This document shows positions 33,301 to 43,117 of a stretch of DNA of 64,000 nt, piece after piece. The notes below the pieces were generated by a model. It had not been told where the DNA came from, searched no databases, and worked only from the letters and a program-made list of their open reading frames with translations. The stretch covers positions 57,677-121,676 of the forward strand of contig LSRX01000485.1 of assembly GCA_001939145.1 (NCBI GenBank), written 5' to 3'. Every line of letters begins with the position of its first letter. Position 1 is the stretch's first letter. This DNA comes from Symbiodinium microadriaticum. Lineage: Eukaryota > Sar > Dinophyceae > Suessiales > Symbiodiniaceae. The position numbers and the translations under genes were made by a program.

Positions 33301-35339
33301 AGTCGATGCCAAACAGCAGTAGGGGACCTCGACTGCGACCAGCGCACCCGGATTGGTCGGCAAGCTGCTGGACACACCAACCTCAATCCCAAACGTTCGG
33401 CATTAGGCAGGGGTCTGCAAGGTCTTAATGATTCACCAGACTCTGAGCTCTCCTGCCAAAACGTGGACAACAATTCTCCTTGTGGGCCATGTGCTAAGCC
33501 GGACACGTATGCCACAGCCAGCACGCCCCTGCTCACAGCAATGGCCTCAAAGTCTGTTCAGAGAAGGAGAAGAAGACAAACCCTGGTTCTCTGGCGATGT
33601 CCTCAACGATGTTGAGCATGTTTAGCTTGATGTGCCATGGTCTGATTCTGCCGCTTCTTCCTTGTTTTCATCTCCTTTCAAGAATCATCACACCAAGTCA
33701 GGAATCGTCGACACTTGGGATTGGTGTCTGTGCGCGCTGTCGCGAACACTCCTCTTTGTTGCAAGCTGCTTGCGTATCTCAACTTACAGTCGGGAGAGGC
33801 AATTAGTAATGCTAGTCTGTGCAACCGCTACGCCGCGATGGGTAGACAAACGGACGAAAGTATCAAACATTCAGCATTCGAGCCTTGAGTTGGCGTTGTG
33901 TCGTGCACCGGTCATGCACACAATAGACCTATGCTGGCTGTCTTTTGAGTGGGTTTGCTTTTACACTCTTTAAACTCCTCCATGTTCTCCTTCGGCCTCG
34001 AAGAGCCGTGATTCGAGAATTTTCGGTGCGAAATTGCTCACAACTGGATCATATCCCTCCTGGCCGCATGGCGACCCCTTCACAACAAGGCACACGGGGT
34101 TAAACAGAACGCAGCACGAAGAACCAAGTGGCATCATGGAGTATGGCATAAGCATAAGAAGCGAGTGTGGCGGAACTGTTGCTGACGCTAACTTGCTTGC
34201 AAGCTTTAAGCCTCAAGGCTCACAGCGAATGAAAGCCGGCAACGCGGCGCGAAACAGTAATTTCAGAATATGGTGCCCTGCACACTGCCAACGCCCAAAT
34301 CCCACTATGCACCCATATCTCAACAAAACTCAAGCAACTACAACACCTAGTTCATGACTTCAACGCTCGACGTTGCAAGAGACTCAACTAAGGACCAAGG
34401 AACATGAAGCAGCTTAGACATCAAAGTGCGACGAACAGTGCCAGATTATGATTCGTTTTTCCGATAAATGTTTTCTAGAAAGGACTGCTTGCAATCCTCC
34501 CAACAGTGCCTTCGAAAATGCCATAGAAATCAACCTCCTATGAATTGGGAAATACTAGTAGCTCCATCACACGAGCATATGTCTCTCGAGACATGGTGCT
34601 TGGATGCCAAGAAGTGTCATGTTGAGAAAGCGCCTCCGAAGCACGTGCAGCCGCCAAGATTGCAAGCTGCTGCCTGACCAAGAAAACGATCCTAACACAA
34701 AGCCAGTTCTGTGCCTTGTCTTTTGCCCCGTGTGCCTCAGTGTGGTCACCATGCTGTTTTGGTCGGCCAGCCGTGCCTTTCAATGCTGCCGCTTCATCGG
34801 ACGAACGCGATAAAGATGCTTACGGTCGGCTTTGCCTGTCTTGTCTCCGCTCAGCAGAGTACTGCATATCTCAAGGCCGCGATATTAGATGCTCTCTTTA
34901 TGGTGGCCTCTGCTGCTGACAACGAGGCTGCACTCCCAGCGGCTGCGGCTGCGGAGCACTCTGCCTTGCCAGAAAAGCTGTGTGACATGAGATGCCCTCA
35001 CTTTTAAAGCCAGCGGCGAAAGCTTAGAACAACCCAACACCCCAAACTTGCGGTGCAAGAACGAATAGATGAACAAACTTCGACATGGCTCCATGCCGTT
35101 GATGTGCATGTGGGCCTGGCATGCAAGCGCTGTCTGGGTTTCTGACACGCTGCTGGCTCTCGAGCGCCATTGCAAGCTGCTCCTCCCAAATAATACTTGA
35201 GGGGCGCGGCCAGGGACGACAAGTGATACAGAGCTGGCTAGGCGGGCTCCAAGCATCATCACATCCAACCACATCAGCAACATGGGGGAAACAAAGATGG
35301 CATCATCACCTCCTGCACATCCAACCACATCAACAACTC
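30320..35339. other. 5 kb without a recognised gene
   Basis: Many short open frames, none with recognisable domains. A plus-strand frame at 30925-31485 has a cysteine-rich part (CCCSTCDTCRKM) but no family resemblance. A plus-strand frame at 34825-35007 begins MLTVGFACLVSAQQ, like a signal peptide. 31,535-31,700 contains two related segments (cgacaatgcctaaacgcctcacc and a looser copy about 125 bp later). Spliced genes with small exons could have been missed. Confidence 0.35.
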
Positions 35340-35349
35340 AAAAGGGAGG

Positions 35350-35397
<48 letters not shown>

Positions 35398-35522
35398 TTG
35401 GGGTCTGGCCGGCACGCAGGCCCCACACTGATATCTCTGATGGAAACGAAAGCCTCGCTGCGCTAGCTTTGGTGACTTCAAGAAACCTGTGATCCTACTG
35501 CATAGCAATTTCTANAGGGAGG

Positions 35523-35564
<42 letters not shown>

Positions 35565-35695
35565 ATTCATTTGGGGTCTGGCCGGCACGCAGGCCCCACA
35601 CTGCTAACGCAGATGGAAACGAAAGCCTCGCTGCGCTAGCTTTGGTGACTTCAAGAAACCTGTGATCCTACTGCATAGCAATTTCTAGCCCCTTC
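35340..35695. repeat. Direct duplication of about 175 bp flanking an N, with TA microsatellites
   Basis: agggaggtatgatgta followed by a TA run and then ggggtctggccggcacgcag occurs from about 35,343 and again from 35,516. The two copies differ only in TA-run length and in a few bases (gatatctctga against gctaacgcaga). The single ambiguous base lies at 35,515 exactly between the copies. Confidence 0.95.
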
Positions 35696-37430
35696 AATAT
35701 GCTCCGGGGTCCGCTAAGATTGACAGATTTGCACTGGCAGGAGGCTTCCGAGGCCAGCCTGCATTGACCGCTGCTCGAGACGAAGTTGATGAGCCTTTCA
35801 TGTCACACTTCCGCACATGTGCATCGCTGCCAAGAGGGAGTGGTTTAATCTAAGCAACAAGACAGCACGCCACACGTTCGGCTGGTGAAGAAACAGAAAG
35901 AGTTAAAGCGAAATGGACTCGTAAATCTGGAATTGGCGCCCGCATCTTCAACTCTTCTTTGCACTTAGGAGCTTTGGCTTTGCTTGGCACTTCGGAGTCC
36001 GATCTTGGCTTTTTTCGCCAAAACACAATATTATGAACCCTCTACCTGACATTACCTGACCAACCTGTATTCGGCACTTCAGGTGTGGACAAACCTCGTG
36101 TGTAGCTGCATGTGGGGCTGCCGATTTCGGGGTCTCCAGCGACTTCGTACAATGCGAGTGTGGGCTGATGTGGGCTGCTTAGAGTTGCATTGGTCTCCGA
36201 CTGTGTGCCATGCGTGTACAGACTCCTCTCTTGGCACGCTTGCGGCTCTGCAAAGCTGATAAACCTGATGAACTGTATCTACAACGATAGCAGATGTGTA
36301 GCATACCGGTTCTTGCACTGTTGGATGATGTGCCTCCGCTGATGCATTGCGAAGTTCAGCTTCCGCAGCTCGCTTTGCAGCATCAAGCTCCCACTCCCTG
36401 CATGGACCATTCGGTACTCATTAGGCGGAACAATCGCAGCTATCAGTTGCCTCATTTGCCGCTCTCCGTCCATCCGCAGCTGCTCCCGCAACTGCTGCCT
36501 GGCACATACGAATAGATGCGACCTTGAACAGCACCAAGGACAATCGCCGAACCGAGTGATCAGGCCGTCAGGCCCCTGCTGCTCACATGCCGACGCCCCG
36601 GGCCCACACCCTCGTAAAGCTCGTCGGAAGGGACTGAGCGTCAGCCAGCTGCGAGTGCTGAGTGCGCATGGCATCCCGAAGCTGGTCCTGCAAACGGACA
36701 TGACCGTGCCAAATGCGTGAAACGTTGAATCTTTCAGCTTCTGGGCTGATGGAGCTGAGAACAGACTTCCAACGGTCAACTACTGCAGCCTCCAAGCTGA
36801 TTATACATCGCACCGGAAACTGTCATTCTGATCGATTCTTTCACAATGCTGCTCAGCACATGCCATCTCACTGACTTCATCATGTCGCTGTCTTGCGATG
36901 AAACCAGGGGACGCTCTTGTGGCACTAGGCAGGACAGACCAGGGGCAATACTTGTCAAGTCTTTTGACTTGGAGTGGGCGGGTCCGCCAAAAGAAAACTG
37001 GACAGATTCACGTCGACAGTTTCTTCGACAAGCACTGTAGTCTTTCCCAGACTTTTCGGCAGTGTCTATGTTATCCTTGCATTCCTGGCTCTGATGGTAT
37101 TTGTTGGTTGCTCATGTTGCATCCAAGGGAGTCTTCGGATTCAGAGCTTCGGGGGTGTCTTGGGCTTCGGGAAACAAGCTGGTTTAGGGTTTAGGGGCCG
37201 CTCATTTGTCTTACAAACTCGAAGCTCTTAAGGTATCGGACGGAATAAGACGTTGAGGGCTTAGGGTTGCTCTATGGTTGCCAAACTGATGGGGTGTAGG
37301 TGTTGGTTTAAGAGAAATGCTCCTATTTAACCACCTGCTTTCCCTACATCTACTACTTATCACACCATTCACAGCATCATGACATCAGCCAGCCAAAATG
37401 GCTCAGACTGACCAGCAGGCTACATGTGTA
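35696..37430. other. No recognised gene; telomere-like word
   Basis: Minus strand near 36,500 reads CARQQLREQLRMDGERQMRQ, a helical exon candidate on the usual strand, continuing with LIAAIVPPNEYRMVHAG near 36,430. No family is recognised. At 37,182-37,200 ggtttagggtttagggg contains two TTTAGGG units. Confidence 0.35.
37391..37403 (-). other. Spliced-leader core-like word
   Basis: agccaaaatggct is the reverse complement of AGCCATTTTGGCT, the 13-base core of the dinoflagellate spliced leader. The flanks do not extend the match beyond the core (GGCTG follows instead of CAAG), so this is either a decayed relict or chance. Confidence 0.25.
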
Positions 37431-37432
37431 CA

Positions 37433-37585
37433 TATATATATACATATATATATATATATGTATATACATATGTGTATAACTTTGCGTACATATGTGTATT
37501 TATAAATACATATGTACACATATATACATAAAGGCACACATGTGTGTATGTATGTATGTATGTATGTATGTATGTATGTATGGCA
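37433..37585. repeat. TA and TATG microsatellites
   Basis: A run of tatata and catatg words from about 37,433 passes into nine or so tatg units ending near 37,582, immediately before the plus-strand retroelement-like coding sequence. Confidence 0.95.
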
Positions 37586-38145
37586 ACCTTGGCTCCATCC
37601 TGTTCGAGGCGGGCCAGAAGTGGAACGAGGTGAAGGCCTCGACTCCGGAGAAGCTGGTCCTGGACCGGCTCACCAAGATGATGGAATCGGAGGAGAAGAT
37701 GTAGCAGGCCAAGGCATTGGGATGGCTATCACCGGACGGCCAAAATCTCAACGGGATGTGCTGAGATCCAGCGAAAAAGAGCCTTGTGGTGAACGAGCTG
37801 ATCAAGCGCGCCCACGAAGATGGCGATCCTTCGTTTCCACCACCCCCGGGCGGTCAACAGATTTCATGCTACGAGGCAGATGGCGGAGAAGTACGAGTCC
37901 CCGACGATGAGCTCCATGCTGGATGCGGGGCTTCGTACAACGGAAGCCAACAAGATGTGGCAACACCTGAATGTGCTTACACATTCGGCGGTGTGGGTGA
38001 TGAGCGGAAGCTATGTACGCCACGCCAGGCTGATGCGGGGCCCTCTGGCACAGAGAGTGGCTCAGGTCCGTAGGGTCCATGGAGGGCACAAGGGCGGCGG
38101 CAAAGGCAAGGGCAAGAACGGCAAGAATGGCAAGTGTGGTTCATA
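37586..38145 (+). pseudogene. Retroelement-like gag fragment with Gly/Lys-rich end
   Basis: Plus-strand coding-like sequence with several stops and frame changes: [13 protein letters not shown], then [17 protein letters not shown] and a stop, [17 protein letters not shown] and a stop, VVNELIKRAHEDGDP in a second frame, and HLNVLTHSAVWVM followed by a basic tail HKGGGKGKGKNGKNGK in a third. The basic glycine/lysine tail suits nucleic-acid binding, as in gag proteins. Placement just before a ubiquitin-protease-like region in the same orientation suggests one original polyprotein. No reverse transcriptase is nearby, so the mobile-element assignment is an inference. Confidence 0.4.
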
Positions 38146-38955
38146 ATGGCTGTTTTCAGCAATCTGAGCAATCACTGCTACACCAATGCTCTGGTGAAGT
38201 GCCTCATGCTGCTTGCATCGTGTAAGAAAGCTTCAAACGATTGAGTTATGGCAAGTCAGCGCTTGGAAGGAGCTTCTTTCCACTTGGCGCCACCCGGAGC
38301 ATCAGCAAAACGCTGCAGAATTTTTGCAAGTGCTGGGAGCAGTCATGGTCCCAAACTTCGGAGTCTGGCAGTCCCGTGTTGCTGACCCCCTGCTTGCTAA
38401 TGCTCAGGTGTGCGATCATGGAAGCATGTGGCCATTGTCCCTACCCTCCGTGCACCGGACTCAAATATGGATTGTGCGAATTTTGCCCCGAGCCTGCAAC
38501 AACTCATCGTTCGGTGGCGAAGTCAAACAGCCGTGCATGCAGTTCTCATGCTGCCGCAGCTGTTGCCAGTCCAGATAGGTCGCTGCAATGCCGGGGGTCA
38601 GAAGCTCACGTTTAGAGTTGGGCATAGTCGACATGTTCACGTGCCTTACTTCGCGGATGCTGGTGCCCACACAGCATCGAGGCGGTTTGAGACGGTAGCG
38701 GTGATTTTTCATCTCGGCCCGAGGGTGCTCAACGGGCCTTACAGAGCTATCTTGTGTGTTGATGGGTGCATGTGCTACAGTTCAGATGAGAATCAGCCTG
38801 CAGCTGACATTGCTGAAACAGACCTGGAGTTGATTGAACGAGGAGCTTACATTTGTTGCGACTTGTCGAGATGTAACCCGGGGGCCTTTCGAGGCGATTT
38901 AAGTGTGGATTGTCCCATTCAAAACGCTTGTGGGGCGGTCACGCCGGATGGCTGA
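38146..38955 (+). pseudogene. Ubiquitin-specific-protease-like domain, frameshifted
   Basis: Cysteine protease of the USP/UCH family, which removes ubiquitin. In order: the cysteine box NHCYTNALVKCLML (frame starting at ATG 38146), then in another frame QQNAAEFLQVLGAVM (near 38,300), and in a third frame (38410-38955) LPQLLPVQIGRC, the strand VAVIFHLGPRVLNGPYRAI and YSSDENQ before the stop. This is the order of USP landmarks. The catalytic histidine in the usual GHYRA box is replaced by proline: the codon at 38737 is CCT, one base from CAT. With two or more frame changes it cannot give an active enzyme as read. USP-like domains occur beside retroelement proteins in dinoflagellate genomes as far as I know; that part is recollection, not shown here. 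Confidence 0.7.
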
Positions 38956-40973
38956 TATTCGTTTTTTCATCGTACTGGTTCCATATTCTTTGCTGCTTTA
39001 CCATGGGCAATCCACTTTGTTTTGAGGTGATTTAGCAGTGTGTCCGCTCAAGGACATGATTCAAGAGATGCCGGCAATAAGCTGCCCTTAGCATCGCGGA
39101 ATCACTCTTGCGGCAGCGGAAGAAGCACATGTATATATGCGCATATATATATATGTGTATGTATGTGTGTGTGTACATATAGATACATGTACATGCACAT
39201 GTACATCTGGTGGCAGGCTATGGATTCGATGCTTTCATGCCACCACAAATTACCACAATTTCATAGTCAGAAATGCAAGGGTGGGCCTGTCAATAGCGGG
39301 CTTCAGGCATATGCGCATGCGTGGGTTTCGCGAGACCACTTGCCAGTGGCTATCGACTTGAAAAGGACTTCGGCAAGATTTGCTGAAAATTGAGCGAAAC
39401 AGGGTGGTACGTCTGACCTTGTTTTGGGGGTTATTGTTCATTAAGGGTCTTGCAAACAGGGTGTTTAGAGTACGGTGTCTACATACGAATATGAGCCGTT
39501 CAGGGTTTGCATGTTTCGTCGTGTGCAAATAACTCATTCTGGAGCCTTGGTAGGGTTTGGAGCTTTTTGGGGTTTGGTAGGAATGGCAAGAAGCCGAGTC
39601 AAGAAGCGGAAGCGGCGAAACACACCTGACCGGAACAAGTTGGGTACACCGTCTAATCACTCATTCAGCAAGGGTGAAGCCGGTGTGGAACGACTGGGGG
39701 CCAGACTTTACACGAGGCAGGGAAATCAAGACACGACATTTATCGAACAACAGTGGGTTCGCTGTGGTCCATTGGCGGAATGAACACCAGTGTCCAGTGG
39801 ACTGTTGCTGTTTCTGCGTTCGTTCATGTTCGTCTTGTTGGTTAGTGATTCGATGGGCCCTGACAGCTATGTGCAATGGTTTGGAAGAAGACACACTCTT
39901 GATCTGTTCGGACTATGACTAGGGCTGGCACCCTTCGCATGCTGTCAGAGCATTCTTTGTTGCTTCCAAACAGCCCGTCAGCTCTTGGTCTACCAACTCT
40001 TCTGTAGACTTATGCTTGGGAATGTGGTTCCAGGTTCGAGGATCACGGTCTGAACATGTGTTCTAGTAGCTTCCTTTTCTGAAATTTCTGGCAGTTAGAG
40101 AGCCTAAATCTACTGACGTTTTGCGTCACGCTGATATCATTTTGAGATCAGAGATCCATGTGCTCACAGGTGGTAGCTTAAGATTCTCCGGAACTTTAGA
40201 GTGCCATGTGTCCAGGCTTTTTTCGATTCGTCCTGAAAAAGTTGTATAGATTCAAGTCCGTGTACGGTTTCGCATCTCACAAGTGCAGTGGACGCTTACA
40301 ACTTCCATTTGGTGCCGGTAGTCGCAGCCTTCCAGAACCAGAAGATTCAGTTGCTTAGCAGTCTTGATGGCCTTTGCAACTCGATAGTTTAATTGTGGTC
40401 ATGAGTCGACGCCATCTCCTCAAAGCCATGACAAACACAAAGCTGTTATTTGCGTGGGACCCCTGTCCCACCTTGGGAATTTAGGGTGGATATTGGTGTG
40501 TTGGGTGTCCAGTGGACGGAATCGTTGTACCTTTAGTTAGGACCAGTTAGGATTCAGGAAGTACCAAGATTCCTTCCAACGGTCTCTGTGTGTGTGATTC
40601 AGAAACAGATCTTAACCATGTCTTGAAAGCCATGATGGACGCTCCTCTCCCCACAGGTACATTGAATATTGGGGTGGGCAGGTGTGGATTGCATGTCCTT
40701 TTCTTCGAGACAGCTCGCTAATTGTGGTACGTTGAAGTGGATCAAGTGAGATTGCACCGTCATGGAGTCTGCACTGAGCAGACAGTACCTAGCGCTGCCA
40801 TCTTGTTGGAACCTGCAAACTATGCTTTGCAGTCCACGCCTGATGGACCTTCGATGAGCGAAGCTGCTCCTCCAGCAGTGACACCTTGGGGACGTCAAGC
40901 AAAGATCTGGCAAGGTGTAACCACTAGCCCCCTAGGCAAAAGGCAAACATGGCAAACACGCGAGATGCGACTT
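38956..40973. other. No recognised gene; microsatellite
   Basis: 39,128-39,215 is a compound tatg/gt microsatellite. 39,420-39,560 contains repeated gggttt and ggggtt words, loosely telomere-like. No exon was recognised on either strand. Confidence 0.4.
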
Positions 40974-42089
40974 TCAGCTCTGTGGTGCAGCTATTGGCGC
41001 GAAGGTGGCAAAGTCTGCGAAGGCAGCCTCTGCAGGGATGCTCTCCCTGTTCTGCTCCTTGCGATCCTTGCGTTCTTGTTGAAGCATCTCTTCGTTCGGA
41101 TCCTCTCCCAAGATTCGGAAGCGCTCGACCTCTGCTGCAAGACGTACAGCTGAAGGGCGTTTTGAGGGCTCACGGGCCAGCAACCGTCGTAGCCAGCCGA
41201 GCAGTGCTGGAGCATAAGACGCAGCAGCCTCTGTGGGAATTCGATAGCTGGCTGTGATGTTGGCGCAGGTGGATTCCATGGAAAATGGATGCTGTGCTGT
41301 CATAGCTGCGAAGAGAATGCATCCCAACGCAAACATGTCAACCTTGGCCCCAATTTTCCATCTCAAATAGACATCTGCCAGTTCAGGTGCTCTGTACATG
41401 GGTGTGCAGCGGCCATGAATAAATTCTTGTGCATCAAGCAGCACCTTTTTGTCCGCACCCTCGAGGTCGAAGGATCTTTCGCTTGCAGAGCCAAAGTCGC
41501 CCAACTTCCAAAGACTGTCTGAGCCAAGGAGGACGTTCTCGCTTTTCACATCGTAATGAATGAGACCCAACCGGCTGAGATAAGCAAGGGCTTGGGCGAG
41601 GGCTCCAAGTACTTCCAAAATTGTATCCTGTGGAAGACAGGGACAGTGACCGGGTTGGTTTTGCATCGGATCGGCATTGGATTTGGTCGCAGCCACAACC
41701 TTGCTATCGATTGTTTCAAACAGCGTGCCACCAGTACATAACTCAAACAAGTAAACCGCTTCGCTAGCAGTGCCCCTTTGTGTTACCTCAGCACCGAGGA
41801 ATCGCACTACATGCGGATGATCGCAAAGGCTGTTGAGCAGCTCGATCTCAACCTTTGCTTTCTCCAAGGTTTCTCTGTCTTGGAGCAGCACCTTCCTGAT
41901 GGCCAGCTTCTCGCCAGTCTCCGCATCAAGGCCAGCATAGACATATGCAAAGCCGCCGTCGGCGAGCAACTGCTGTTGCTGCACTCTACGACCTGCGACG
42001 ACACTGACAGATGGCCCCGTGGCTTCTTTCACGGCTTGAGCTGCGCCCAGCAGCCACTGCATGATCGAGTCGGTGCGATGCTGTGACAA
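40974..42089 (-). CDS. Serine/threonine protein kinase, NAK (AAK1/GAK)-like, intronless
   Basis: A complete 371-residue open frame from ATG at 42089. Glycine loop LLADGGFAYVYAG (residues 41-53), AIRKVLL (63-69), HPHVVRFLGAE (91-101), catalytic loop LIHYDVKSENVLL (176-188), KLGDFGSAS (195-203) and MYRAPEL (231-237), then RPSAVRLAAEVE before a charged tail. The GGFAYVY loop and DFGSAS are typical of the numb-associated kinase family, which phosphorylates clathrin adaptors. Two oddities: in that family the loop strand reads A-x-K-R, here A-I-R-K, so arginine 65 stands where the ATP-binding lysine is expected with lysine 66 next to it; and HRD is HYD. The catalytic and DFG aspartates are present. 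No intron interrupts it, unlike its neighbours, which suggests retroposition of an mRNA. Activity is uncertain. Confidence 0.9.
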   Translation of the reverse strand: MSQHRTDSIMQWLLGAAQAVKEATGPSVSVVAGRRVQQQQLLADGGFAYVYAGLDAETGEKLAIRKVLLQDRETLEKAKVEIELLNSLCDHPHVVRFLGAEVTQRGTASEAVYLFELCTGGTLFETIDSKVVAATKSNADPMQNQPGHCPCLPQDTILEVLGALAQALAYLSRLGLIHYDVKSENVLLGSDSLWKLGDFGSASERSFDLEGADKKVLLDAQEFIHGRCTPMYRAPELADVYLRWKIGAKVDMFALGCILFAAMTAQHPFSMESTCANITASYRIPTEAAASYAPALLGWLRRLLAREPSKRPSAVRLAAEVERFRILGEDPNEEMLQQERKDRKEQNRESIPAEAAFADFATFAPIAAPQS

Positions 42090-42631
42090 CTGGCGGTGCT
42101 ATCCCTCGAGGCTATGCTGAACGGCGTGCGGTATCTCTCAGCTCGGTGCGCAGGCGCTGGGCTTTCTGAGCTTGACTGTTTGTTAGGCTTTCTGTGTTCT
42201 CTTTCACTCTTTCTGGGACTGCGCAGCTGCCACATGCTCAGTGTGCAGTATGCGACGCTCACGTGGCTCGAACCACACAGCATGTGGCTGGCCCAACTGC
42301 CTTCTTGACGGAGAAACAGGCTTGCTACTTGATAGTAGCTCGCTTTGTCTTAGTGTGCATTCTTATGCCTGTGATATTGCATAGTGCTCTGGTTAGTGTT
42401 TGAACACCATCCTGGCTTTGGACTAATTGTTGCAGCCGATTGTTGCTATGTCACCGATCACCTTAGAAAGCCCACTCTGTCGCAGAAGCGGCACTTTCGT
42501 GTTCGGTCGGTTAAGGTTTCGTCCTTGCTGTCTTGCCTGCCTCCCTTGCCTCTCTCTACAGCCTCTGTTTGTCGCTGAGTGCCTCGGCACATAGGTACCT
42601 ACAAAAGAAAGTTGGCATGTTCTGAGTTCCG

Positions 42632-43117
42632 GTGGGAAATGTGATGGAATCCAACCAAAGCTCTATCTCAACAAAGCATCTGCGACCCGTGCTCGTCTCT
42701 CGAGCTTCTGCCGCTCTGCCTTGGAAAACATGCTGCTCTCCTCATGCATGCAGCAACCAAAAAGCGGGCCTGCCAACCTTCTGGCGTGGCTTCTGCTCTA
42801 ACCTCGGTAGAACGAATGATGGAAAAAGCGGGAATATTGGATGCTCCGAGTGCCCATCCAGATCGCGCATGGACGCCATGAACTCACCCATGGACACGCT
42901 GCTCAAAGGCACCTCAGCACAATCTCAAGAAGACTCTTTCGGAGCGCTAAGATCCTTCCGACTATGGCCTCGGAGCGACGAGCATTTCGAGCCGAGGCCC
43001 GAGCCTCCAGAGTCAGAGCGGGACCTGTCGGACCTGTCGGCATCGACGGCGGCACAGGTCCTGGCCAAAATGCGGCCGTCGCGAGTCTCTCGCATGCAAG
43101 CCCATCTCCTGCATTGA
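42632..43117 (+). CDS. Possible coding sequence, acidic C-terminus, unknown
   Basis: A 161-codon plus-strand frame whose second half looks protein-like: MDTLLKGTSAQSQEDSFGAL, then PRPEPPESERDLSDL and AAQVLAKMRPSRVSRM. The first half has irregular cysteine-rich composition. No domain is recognised. It lies just upstream of the kinase start on the opposite strand, so the two would be divergent. Being on the plus strand, against the local gene direction, lowers the chance that it is real. Confidence 0.25.
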   Translation: MGNVMESNQSSISTKHLRPVLVSRASAALPWKTCCSPHACSNQKAGLPTFWRGFCSNLGRTNDGKSGNIGCSECPSRSRMDAMNSPMDTLLKGTSAQSQEDSFGALRSFRLWPRSDEHFEPRPEPPESERDLSDLSASTAAQVLAKMRPSRVSRMQAHLLH

